From: an uncultured Rickettsiales bacterium
Lineage (GTDB): Bacteria > Pseudomonadota > Alphaproteobacteria > Rickettsiales > UBA1997
Assembly: GCA_905478245.1 (NCBI GenBank)
Contig: CAJQHT010000023.1
Coordinates: 1-44,084, forward strand
Direction of reading: 5' to 3'
DNA: 44,084 nt
Shown piece after piece: positions 35,414-43,060 of this stretch (position 1 is its first letter; every line of letters begins with the position of its first letter). A program made the position numbers and the translations under genes. The notes under the pieces are model-generated. The model saw only the letters and a list, made by a program, of their open reading frames with translations. It was not told the origin of the DNA and did not search any database.

Positions 35414-36688
35414 TTACACTATTTTAGCGTTAGAAAAATTCCTCATTAATTCACCACTTAGATCTTGCTCGTTATTATCTTGAGCTGCTTCATTTTGCGT
35501 GTTATTATTTACATGTTTATTTTTATTAACATCTTTTATAACTTGCTCTAAGTTAGGTAAATTATTTAAATGACATATTCTAATTAAAAGCATATGTGTA
35601 ATCATTTTTTGACTAACCCTGGAAACTGATAGTTCTTTTAGACCCTTAAGTAGCATTTGCCAAATTTTTGTTAGATCAGATAAGCTAGCCTTAGCTGCAA
35701 AATCTTTAATTTTTTCTAATTGTAATTTGGGAGCACTAAGGATAGTATCGTCATTTAAGCTTTTATAAAGAGTAATTTGATGATTAACTTCAAGCAAATC
35801 TTGAATCAAGCCATTAATATCCGATGAGATTGAGTAGAATCTATCAAAAGAATCAATAGAGTTTTTCACGTCACCTTTCATTAGGTTTTCAAATAATTCT
35901 AATATTAAACTTTTATCAGTTAAATTCATTACTTGCTCAACCATAGAGGTTTCAAGTTTCTTTTGGTAATTATTGCAAGATAATATTCTGTCTAGCAATG
36001 ATAAGGCGTCACGCATAGATCCATCAGCGCCATTAGCGATAAGACTTAATGATTCATCTTCAAATTCAAAATTTTCCTTCTTCATTATTTCGGCTAAATA
36101 ATCTGAGATCTCTTCAGTCGAAAGTCTTCTAAGATCAAATCTTTGACATCTAGATAGGACTGTTACTGGAATTTTTTTAATATGCGTTGTTGCAAAAATA
36201 AATTTAGTATGAGCGGGTGGCTCCTCTAGAGTTTTAAGTAATGCGTTAAAAGCGCTATTACTCAACATGTGAACCTCATCTATAATATAAACCTTATATC
36301 TGCCAATGGCAGGAGCGTAGCTGATAGAGTCTATAATAGCTCGCATATCATCGACACCAGTTCTGCTGGCAGCGTCAATTTCAACGACATCATGGAAATT
36401 AGATTGAGAAATAGCTAGGCAATTTGAACATTTATTGCAAGGTTCTATTGGCTGGTCATTACTACCTTTTTCACCTAGACAATTTAAGGATTTTGCAATA
36501 ATTCTAGCCGTTGTTGTTTTGCCGACGCCACGAATACCTGTTAAAACAAAGGCATGTGCAATTTTATTATGTTTTATTGAGTTTCTTAAAGTTTGAACCA
36601 AGACTTCTTGACCCGCTAATTCAGAAAAAGTTTGTGGACGATATTTTCTGGCAAGAACCTGATAAGATTCTAACGTTTTAAGGCTCAT
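35414..36688 (-). CDS. dnaX: DNA polymerase III gamma/tau subunit, short form
   Basis: Clamp-loader ATPase of the replicative polymerase. The 424-residue product has Walker A GIRGVGKTTT at 51-60, the zinc module (CLGEKG to CNKCSNC), Walker B VYIIDEVHMLS, and SRCQRFDLRR with the arginine finger. A helical domain III continues to about 370. Most alphaproteobacterial DnaX proteins run to over 550 residues with tau domains that bind DnaB and the polymerase. Here a 35-residue polar linker leads straight to the final RNFSNAKIV, resembling the normal C-terminal end. So it looks internally shortened to gamma length. It lies 30 bp downstream of the SRP RNA gene. Confidence 0.94.
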   Translation of the reverse strand: MSLKTLESYQVLARKYRPQTFSELAGQEVLVQTLRNSIKHNKIAHAFVLTGIRGVGKTTTARIIAKSLNCLGEKGSNDQPIEPCNKCSNCLAISQSNFHDVVEIDAASRTGVDDMRAIIDSISYAPAIGRYKVYIIDEVHMLSNSAFNALLKTLEEPPAHTKFIFATTHIKKIPVTVLSRCQRFDLRRLSTEEISDYLAEIMKKENFEFEDESLSLIANGADGSMRDALSLLDRILSCNNYQKKLETSMVEQVMNLTDKSLILELFENLMKGDVKNSIDSFDRFYSISSDINGLIQDLLEVNHQITLYKSLNDDTILSAPKLQLEKIKDFAAKASLSDLTKIWQMLLKGLKELSVSRVSQKMITHMLLIRICHLNNLPNLEQVIKDVNKNKHVNNNTQNEAAQDNNEQDLSGELMRNFSNAKIV

Positions 36689-36718
36689 ATTTCTTGATTT
36701 TCTTTCTTGATTTATTTA

Positions 36719-36811
36719 AGAGAGGTAAGAGTGACCCAGTTCAGCCTACATGTAGCTGCTTTCTTTCGAATCTGACTCGGTTAGTAAGAGAATTGCCCAT
36801 TCCTACCTCCG
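36719..36811 (-). ncRNA. ffs: 4.5S signal recognition particle RNA
   Basis: Read on the minus strand, the region folds into one long hairpin. The terminal stem pairs GGAGGTAGGAATGGG with GGGTCACTCTTACCTC-like 3' sequence. The conserved apical domain GTCAGATTCGAAAGAAAGC continues with AGC, matching the bacterial SRP apical motif (GTCAGGTCCGGAAGGAAGCAGC-type) with a GAAA tetraloop. Length (about 93 nt) fits the short bacterial form. The position just upstream of dnaX is the conserved alphaproteobacterial arrangement. The ends are uncertain by a few bases. Confidence 0.9.
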
Positions 36812-36817
36812 TTTAAT

Positions 36818-36845
36818 ATTATCTAACAAAAATATATATTTGCAA
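36818..36845 (-). promoter_or_regulatory. Candidate promoter for ffs-dnaX
   Basis: On the minus strand TTGCAA (36840-36845) and GATAAT (36818-36823) are separated by 16 bp. The -10 ends 7 bases before the inferred SRP RNA 5' end, the right distance for a start there. Confidence 0.45.
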
Positions 36846-36927
36846 GCAATAAATTAAATTTTATTGATTTTCTCATTCTTTTATTTTAAGTTTATAAAAC
36901 ATTAAAATAACAATTTATCTAAACAAA

Positions 36928-37671
36928 ATGATTATATATCCAGCAATAGATTTAAAAGAAGGAAAATGTGTTCGTCTTTACAAGGGAGACATGAATCAGG
37001 CAACAATTTTTAATAATAACCCTGTAGATCAAGCGCAATATTTTGTTAATAATGGCTTTGATTTTCTACACATAGTTGATCTTGATGGTGCAATTGCTGG
37101 CAATTCAATAAATTCTACAATTATTAAAGATATAATTAAAAATACCAATGCCAGAATTCAGCTTGGTGGTGGCATTAGAAGCTTAGAATCTATAGAATCT
37201 TGGCTGGGCTGCGGCTTGAGCAAGGTTATAATAGGTACCGCAGCTTTAAAAAACCCAGAATTAGTTAAGGAGGCAGCTAAAAAATTCCCCAATCAAATAA
37301 TAGTAGGTATAGACGCTAAAGATGACTTTGTTGCAGTAAGTGGCTGGGTAGAAGATAGCAAAATAAAGGTAACAGAATTAGCAAAAAGATTTGAAGATGT
37401 TGGCGTGGATTCTATTATTTACACAGATATAAATAAAGACGGAACCTTAACTGGGGTTAGTCTTGAAAATACCATAAATTTGGCAAAAAACATTTCTATT
37501 CCAGTAATAGCATCAGGTGGAGTCTCTGATATAGATGATGTTAAAAATATTATAGAGGCTGAAAAATATGGAATTAAAGGTGCAATAGTTGGAAGGGCAC
37601 TTTATGATAAAAAGATTAAAATTGAAGATCTGGCAAAATTATCAAATATCCCTAAAAGTCAATTTTTTTAA
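36928..37671 (+). CDS. hisA: HisA, ProFAR isomerase of histidine biosynthesis
   Basis: Catalyses the Amadori isomerisation of ProFAR to PRFAR, the fourth step of histidine synthesis. The 247-residue TIM barrel has catalytic Asp8 in YPAIDLKEGKCVRL and the second Asp129 in VGIDAKDD. Phosphate-binding loops are LGGGIRSLESI and ASGGVSDIDD, with YTDINKDGTLTG between. Length is normal. It stands alone between the divergent ffs and the convergent small membrane protein. The usual hisH-hisA-hisF neighbours are not here, so the pathway must be scattered or incomplete. HisA is favoured over HisF by the EGKCVRLYKGD start. Confidence 0.93.
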   Translation: MIIYPAIDLKEGKCVRLYKGDMNQATIFNNNPVDQAQYFVNNGFDFLHIVDLDGAIAGNSINSTIIKDIIKNTNARIQLGGGIRSLESIESWLGCGLSKVIIGTAALKNPELVKEAAKKFPNQIIVGIDAKDDFVAVSGWVEDSKIKVTELAKRFEDVGVDSIIYTDINKDGTLTGVSLENTINLAKNISIPVIASGGVSDIDDVKNIIEAEKYGIKGAIVGRALYDKKIKIEDLAKLSNIPKSQFF

Positions 37672-37694
37672 AGTAATATTTATAAAAAAACCAA

Positions 37695-38177
37695 TTAAAA
37701 TCTACCTTTACCTCTTTGTCTTCCTGCTGCCCTAGCTTCCGCTTCAACCATGGAAGTCCAAAAACCCTTATCATTATCGTTCATTAATTTGGCAGAGCTA
37801 ACAAGATAAGTTAATTTTTGCCCCAAAACCATGGAAGTCCAAAAACCAACCGGTTTTACTATATCGACTATTTGTGGCTTTTCAACATCTATATTATTAG
37901 CAGTTTTTTTAATAATTTCATAAGAATCAGATTTCCCCTTAGAAGGTTCTTCTTTTTTTATAAATAATTCATCGTCTTCTTCGGGTAATCTTTTAATTTC
38001 CTTTGGCTTTTTTTCTTTTTTTGTAAGGTTTTTTAAAGCCTTATAGTTTTTTACTGCAAAATAAAGTAATATTCTAGCTATAATTCTTATCAGTAAAATT
38101 AAGACAAATACGATAGAGGACAGTATCGCTATTACAGGCAAAGCATCATATATAAAATTTACAATCTGTTCAGACAC
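37695..38177 (-). CDS. Small membrane protein with duplicated GFWTSMV motif, unknown
   Basis: A 160-residue protein with one N-terminal transmembrane segment (about 12-36) and a cytoplasmic Lys/Glu-rich linker. Near the C-terminus GFWTSMV occurs twice, 27 codons apart, each from the same 20-bp DNA word on the plus strand (ACCATGGAAGTCCAAAAACC at 37747 and 37828). The tail is basic, ending RAAGRQRGKGRF. I do not recognise the family. The motif sharing at the DNA level suggests a recent internal duplication. It is convergent with hisA and divergent from the U32 gene. Confidence 0.75.
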   Translation of the reverse strand: MSEQIVNFIYDALPVIAILSSIVFVLILLIRIIARILLYFAVKNYKALKNLTKKEKKPKEIKRLPEEDDELFIKKEEPSKGKSDSYEIIKKTANNIDVEKPQIVDIVKPVGFWTSMVLGQKLTYLVSSAKLMNDNDKGFWTSMVEAEARAAGRQRGKGRF

Positions 38178-38326
38178 TTGATATTTAATTATAATCGTTT
38201 ATCTTAAGGGGAAATACTTAATTTTATCAGAGTTATTATTTTAAATAAAAATAAAATATATATTTAAAAAAATCAGTATTACATTAATAAATTTTAATTA
38301 TTACAGCTTAATTTAGCAAGATAAAT

Positions 38327-39952
38327 ATGAAAGGAAAACAAAATACAAACAAAAAACCAGAATTGTTATTGCCAGCTGGATCATTGAATCGCTTAAAAAC
38401 CGCAATCTTATATGGGGCAGATGCTGTTTACTGTGGAACCCCAGATATGTCACTGCGTACTAAATCCTCCTTCTCTTTAGAGGATTTAGTTGAGGGCATA
38501 AAATATGCGCATTCAAAAAATAAAAAAGTTTATTTAACTTTAAATTTATTCTCACATAATAAAGATATTCCAAAATTAGATGAATATATTAGTACTATTA
38601 AAGCCATAAAACCAGATGGTTTAATAATATCAGATCCAGGAATATTTCAATTTGTTAAAGAAAAAGCTCCAGAATTAGAATTGCATATCTCAACTCAGGC
38701 AAATTTATGTTCTTGGTTAACGGTGGATTTTTGGAAAAAACAAGGAGCATCCTTGGCTGTATTAGCTCGTGAAGTTAGCTTTGAAGAATTAACTGAAATA
38801 AGAGAAAAATGCCAAGATATTAAATTAGAAGTATTTGTTCATGGCTCAATGTGCATGACATATTCTGGCAGATGTTTACTTTCTAATTTTATGTCAGAAA
38901 GAGGAGCAAACCAAGGCAGCTGTTCTCATAGTTGTCGCTGGGGCTATAAAATGAAAATAAAATTAAAAGATAATAGTGAAGAGGAAATAGAAATAACAGA
39001 TCAAAATAAAGATCTATTTAACTTTTTCTTAGAAGAAGAAATTCGCCCGGGAGAATTAATGCCATTTGAGGAAGATATGCATGGATCATATATCTTAAAT
39101 TCAAAAGATTTATGTCTAATGCCAAAGTTAAATGAATATTTAGATCTTGGCATAGATTCTTTAAAAGTTGAAGGTAGAAATAAAACTGCCTTTTATGCTG
39201 GTAGTGTTGCTAGAGCTTACCGCTTAGCTATTGATGATTATTTCACAGATAAAAAAAGCTGGAATCCGGATAAATATATGAGAGAAATTGAGGCAATTTC
39301 CAATAGAGGTTATACTCTAGCCTTCCATGATGGCAGACTAACTAATCTAGCTCACGATTATGACAGCTCAAGATCTTCTTCATTTTATGAATTTGCTGGT
39401 CAAGTAATTAGCCATGAAGACAATGCTATAATTGTTGAATTTAAAAATAAAATTATCAAAGGTGATGTTTTAGAATTTATGGTACCAGATTCAGAAGAAA
39501 TAATATTATTGAGAATTTATGAATTTGACCTAATCGAAAAAAATAAAATTACTCATGAGGTTCATGGTGGCCAAAAACCAAAAGTTAGAATAAAATTAGA
39601 TTTATTCCATGAGGAGAATTTGCAAGAATTAAAGAAAAAATTACCAATCTTAACCCTAATCAGAAAAGAAAAACTATTACATCAAAGCGAGCAAAGTAGA
39701 ATTGAATTGCACAACCAATCTCACAAAATAGAATCAGGAATAGGGTCTGATAAAAAATATCAAAAGAAAAAAGAGCAATATTTTAATTCAATAGAAAATT
39801 CTCTTGAAAAAATAAGCCCTAAAACACCCAGAATAGGTGAGCTTGGCTGCTGTGGCAAGGGTTGCAATGGCTGCTTAATATTTTGGCATGATGATAAATA
39901 TCAAAAAGCTCGTGAATTATTATCGAAAAAGAAAATGGGTGAAATGCTTTAA
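38327..39952 (+). CDS. U32-family protein (tRNA/rRNA hydroxylation-type) with Cys-rich tail
   Basis: A 541-residue peptidase-U32-family protein. Members such as TrhP and RlhA are needed for hydroxylation of tRNA or 23S rRNA bases, and proteolysis is doubtful for the family. The core begins ELLLPAGSLNRLKTAILYGADAVYCG. The cysteine cluster spans GSMCMTYSGRCLLSNF and ANQGSCSHSCRWGYK, likely metal or Fe-S ligands. After a collagenase-like middle, a 38-residue tail carries Cys508, Cys509, Cys513 and Cys516 in GCCGKGCNGC, a second possible metal site. No partner gene adjoins it. Assignment to TrhP or RlhA is not possible by eye. Confidence 0.88.
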   Translation: MKGKQNTNKKPELLLPAGSLNRLKTAILYGADAVYCGTPDMSLRTKSSFSLEDLVEGIKYAHSKNKKVYLTLNLFSHNKDIPKLDEYISTIKAIKPDGLIISDPGIFQFVKEKAPELELHISTQANLCSWLTVDFWKKQGASLAVLAREVSFEELTEIREKCQDIKLEVFVHGSMCMTYSGRCLLSNFMSERGANQGSCSHSCRWGYKMKIKLKDNSEEEIEITDQNKDLFNFFLEEEIRPGELMPFEEDMHGSYILNSKDLCLMPKLNEYLDLGIDSLKVEGRNKTAFYAGSVARAYRLAIDDYFTDKKSWNPDKYMREIEAISNRGYTLAFHDGRLTNLAHDYDSSRSSSFYEFAGQVISHEDNAIIVEFKNKIIKGDVLEFMVPDSEEIILLRIYEFDLIEKNKITHEVHGGQKPKVRIKLDLFHEENLQELKKKLPILTLIRKEKLLHQSEQSRIELHNQSHKIESGIGSDKKYQKKKEQYFNSIENSLEKISPKTPRIGELGCCGKGCNGCLIFWHDDKYQKARELLSKKKMGEML

Positions 39953-40112
39953 TTTTTGTACAAAAAGATGGCATTATAGCTATTTTTTTTAAGAAAAAAT
40001 TTGACATTAGATCTTTTTTAAGATATAATAAAAATTTAAAGTTAAGAATTAATGTAATTAAAAACTGGTAAATAAAATTTACTTTTAAAATTATAAATAG
40101 ACATTAGGAAAT

Positions 40113-41867
40113 ATGGCGACAACTCAACAAGAAAAAGAACATCTAAAAGAATTGCAAAAAGCATTAGATACATTAAAAGTACTCAAGCAGCAAGAAGAGA
40201 AATCAAAGGTAGAAGATAAAGAGGGAGTTAACGCAGTAATTGAGCAGCAAACAAGTAAGATTCAAAGGATAGCTAGTTCAATAAAAAAAGCAGAGAACGA
40301 TAAAATGCTTCGCGAATTACTGATTGCTGATAATAGTTCTAGAAATAAGACTATAATAACTAAAGAGGAGCATGATAAGCTGGAAGCACAAAAAGAAGAG
40401 CTAAAAGAAAAAATAAATGCTCACTCAAGTTTTCCTATTGATTATTTTTCCGGCAAAAAGAAAGAAAAAGAGTCTTTAGAAAAAGTTGAATTAAAAATAT
40501 CAAGCTCAATACAGGTAACAACCACAGCAGAAAATGCAAAAGAATTCTCTCTTGCCAAGATGGCTTTATATTTTCAATCATCACATAAAACAACATTTAA
40601 CACAGCAGTACAAGATGCAAAAGAAGATGGAGGGGTAGAAGAGGAGCAGGAAAAAACAATCAAAGATTATTTTTTAAAAAGCCATATATTGAAATCTTTA
40701 ATAAAAGACTTGGATGATAAAATAACAGAGCAAACAGAGCAGGAAAATAAAGAAGCAATTGAAATAATGGAAAAAAAGACGGCAAAAGAAGCGGAGGCAA
40801 TAAAGGTAAAGCTCAAAGAAATTCAGAAAAAAATTGCAGAATTTCAACAGGAAAAAGATAAATTAGAGTTGAAAGAAAAACAAAATAATGAAGAGCTAGA
40901 AAAGGAATTAATAAAAGAATTTCCATGCAATGTAAAAACTATTGATGGGGCTCATCCAGTTCAAACCATCGAAAATCTAATGGATTCTTTTCAAGAATAT
41001 TGCATATATAATGGCAAATCATTTACAGATTACGATCCAGATAGCTTAGAGGCTGTTAAGGAAGCAATAATTGACATAGAAACAGACAATAATCGCAGAA
41101 ATCATATTTTACCGGTAAAAGCAGAGGAATTTCAAGTAAATGAATATAGCTTTTTAAATAACTTTATAAACTTAACAAGGATAAAAAACCTAACTTCTGG
41201 TAGGCGTCCAGGGCATGAAGATGAAAAAATAAAAAAAGCAACTACAGAGGCAATATCAAAGATAGTAAAGGATGAAACTATTAATGAGGATATAATAGTA
41301 AGGAAGAGTGATAATCATATAGTAATTCTTGATAGCACTTTAGCTCCGTTACTTGAGGAAAGTAGAACAGATTTTGCAACATTAAAAGAAGAAGCGCGTA
41401 TACAGGTTAACGAATCAAATCAAAAAATAAATGTAGAAAAGATCTATGAAGATAGATCGGATATGCTTAAAAATATTCCAACTTTAAAAATGGAATTGGA
41501 AGTTACTCCAGAAAATAAAGCAATTTATCGTTTTAATAATTGGAATAATGATAAAAAAATAGAAATACCACTGGGAAATTATCAGCCTAAAAAAACTCTT
41601 ATTTTTACAGTAAACTCAGATAGAGGGGTGTATATAGACATAAGACCAAAACCAAGAGACGCAGAAGATGTTAAAGATACTAAACACAAACTAGATCTGT
41701 TACTAGATAAAAATGGTATAAAATATGATGATCCAGAACAAATTTTAAAGCTAGATAGAATTAAAAAAGATATAGAAGCTAGAACCGTGAAAATTCCATC
41801 AGCCTCTCCATCTTCTCCCGATCTTGATTCAGAGACAACTCGAGATGAAACATCACAAATATTTTAA
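40113..41867 (+). CDS. Unknown coiled-coil protein next to mltB
   Basis: A 584-residue protein I do not recognise. It has no signal peptide or membrane segment. Residues 1-65, about 85-105 and 195-270 are Glu/Lys/Gln-rich and predicted coiled coil. The middle (about 280-420) looks globular and mixed. The region near 465-530 appears beta-rich (LKMELEVTPENKAIYRFNNW, KTLIFTVNSDRGVYIDIRP). The C-terminus is a disordered Ser/Pro/Asp/Glu/Thr tail, PSASPSSPDLDSETTRD. The start follows TAGGAAAT, a weak Shine-Dalgarno rare in this window. mltB starts 5 bp after its stop. The layout resembles secreted effectors of host-associated bacteria, but this is speculation. Confidence 0.8.
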   Translation: MATTQQEKEHLKELQKALDTLKVLKQQEEKSKVEDKEGVNAVIEQQTSKIQRIASSIKKAENDKMLRELLIADNSSRNKTIITKEEHDKLEAQKEELKEKINAHSSFPIDYFSGKKKEKESLEKVELKISSSIQVTTTAENAKEFSLAKMALYFQSSHKTTFNTAVQDAKEDGGVEEEQEKTIKDYFLKSHILKSLIKDLDDKITEQTEQENKEAIEIMEKKTAKEAEAIKVKLKEIQKKIAEFQQEKDKLELKEKQNNEELEKELIKEFPCNVKTIDGAHPVQTIENLMDSFQEYCIYNGKSFTDYDPDSLEAVKEAIIDIETDNNRRNHILPVKAEEFQVNEYSFLNNFINLTRIKNLTSGRRPGHEDEKIKKATTEAISKIVKDETINEDIIVRKSDNHIVILDSTLAPLLEESRTDFATLKEEARIQVNESNQKINVEKIYEDRSDMLKNIPTLKMELEVTPENKAIYRFNNWNNDKKIEIPLGNYQPKKTLIFTVNSDRGVYIDIRPKPRDAEDVKDTKHKLDLLLDKNGIKYDDPEQILKLDRIKKDIEARTVKIPSASPSSPDLDSETTRDETSQIF

Positions 41868-41872
41868 TTATT

Positions 41873-42847
41873 ATGAAATTATTTATTTACTTAACATTAA
41901 TATTTTCTTTTTTAACATTAAGCTTAAATTCCTTTGCTAATTCTGAAGTTAAAGATAATGATTCTTTTAATGATTGGGTTTTGGAATTAAAAAAAATTGC
42001 TAAAGATAAAAATTATCAAGAAAATTTAACGGATCAGATATTTAGCAATATTTTCTATTCAAAAGAATATCTTGAACAAGATAAGAGGCAATTTGAGCCA
42101 CAAACATTTGATCAATATTATCAAAATGCCATTAATAAACGTAGAATAAGAAAGGCTAAGGTAAAAATTCATCAAAATCATGATATTTTAATTAAAATTG
42201 AAGATCAGTTTCAAGTACCAAAAGAATATATCGTCTCTTTATGGGCTGTAGAAACTGATTTTGGCAGATTAAAAGGAAAGTTTAACGTCATAAATTCTTT
42301 AGCCAATTTATCTTTTGACAAAAGAAGGAGGGAGTTATTTTTAAAAGAATTCTTTGCTGCAATTGATATTATTAAAAACAACAATATAAATCCAGAAGAC
42401 TTGAGAGGATCCTGGGCCGGTGCCATTGGACAATGTCAATTCTTACCTTCTACCTATTTAAAATATGGCTATGATTTCGATAATGATGGAAAAATTGATA
42501 TTTGGAGAAATAAATCTGATATTTTTGCTTCAATTGCTAATTATTTAAAATCTATTGGCTGGAATAATAAGGCTAGATGGGGCTATGAGATAAGAAATAA
42601 CAAAGAATTAAAAGAATCAATAAATTTTAAACAGAAATATACATTACAATATTTATTTGATAAATATAAAATTAACAAAAAAATAAATACTAAGTTTAGC
42701 GATCATGAACTTTCAAGCCAGGTAAGCGTTATAAAGCAAGAGGATAAATTATTTATTACATTTGATAATTTTGATTTAATAAAAGAGTGGAATAATTCTA
42801 CTTATTTTGCTTTAACGATTGGATTATTATCTGATTTGGTTAAATAA
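41873..42847 (+). CDS. mltB: MltB-type lytic murein transglycosylase
   Basis: Exported lytic transglycosylase cleaving the glycan backbone of peptidoglycan. The 324-residue product has a signal peptide (about 1-22, ending SFA), no lipobox, and the SLT-2/MltB fold. The catalytic Glu127 lies in SLWAVETDFGRLKG, then GSWAGAIGQCQFLPSTYLKYG, and the calcium-type loop DFDNDGKIDIW. It begins 5 bp after the coiled-coil gene, so the two are almost certainly co-transcribed, suggesting an envelope-related job for that neighbour. Confidence 0.93.
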   Translation: MKLFIYLTLIFSFLTLSLNSFANSEVKDNDSFNDWVLELKKIAKDKNYQENLTDQIFSNIFYSKEYLEQDKRQFEPQTFDQYYQNAINKRRIRKAKVKIHQNHDILIKIEDQFQVPKEYIVSLWAVETDFGRLKGKFNVINSLANLSFDKRRRELFLKEFFAAIDIIKNNNINPEDLRGSWAGAIGQCQFLPSTYLKYGYDFDNDGKIDIWRNKSDIFASIANYLKSIGWNNKARWGYEIRNNKELKESINFKQKYTLQYLFDKYKINKKINTKFSDHELSSQVSVIKQEDKLFITFDNFDLIKEWNNSTYFALTIGLLSDLVK

Positions 42848-42861
42848 TATAAAATCAATAT

Positions 42862-42923
42862 GTATCATTTTAATACAGTAGTATGTATTATTTTGATGCA
42901 TACTGTGTCATTTTAATACAGTT
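42862..42923. repeat. Three tandem units of about 21 bp upstream of typA
   Basis: GTATCATTTTAATACAGT (42862), GTATTATTTTGATGCATAC (42885) and GTGTCATTTTAATACAGT (42905) are similar units spaced 23 and 20 bp. A 15-base word TCATTTTAATACAGT is identical in units 1 and 3. Each unit has a short dyad of the form GTAT-N7-ATAC. It lies in the 213-bp gap between mltB and typA and could be a set of operators on one DNA face. Confidence 0.55.
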
Positions 42924-43060
42924 CTCAATGTCATACCACCCCCAAAGGAAGCAATTAAAAGGCTTCAATAAGCATAATACTGCCGATAATCATTGACTTT
43001 TATAATTGCCGACGCCATAATACCTTCAAAATAGTATAAATCTTAATTAATTTTAATATA

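Noticed and set aside
35380-35420. Programmed frameshift extending dnaX to tau
   Set aside because: Only 38 bp separate dnaX from the next start, so an extended frame would overlap the receiver gene; no tau-like sequence is seen in another frame.
39953-40112. Terminator after the U32 gene around 39968-39992
   Set aside because: The possible stem (TGGC with GCTA) is only 4 bp including a wobble pair plus an A/T extension with a bulge; too weak to annotate.
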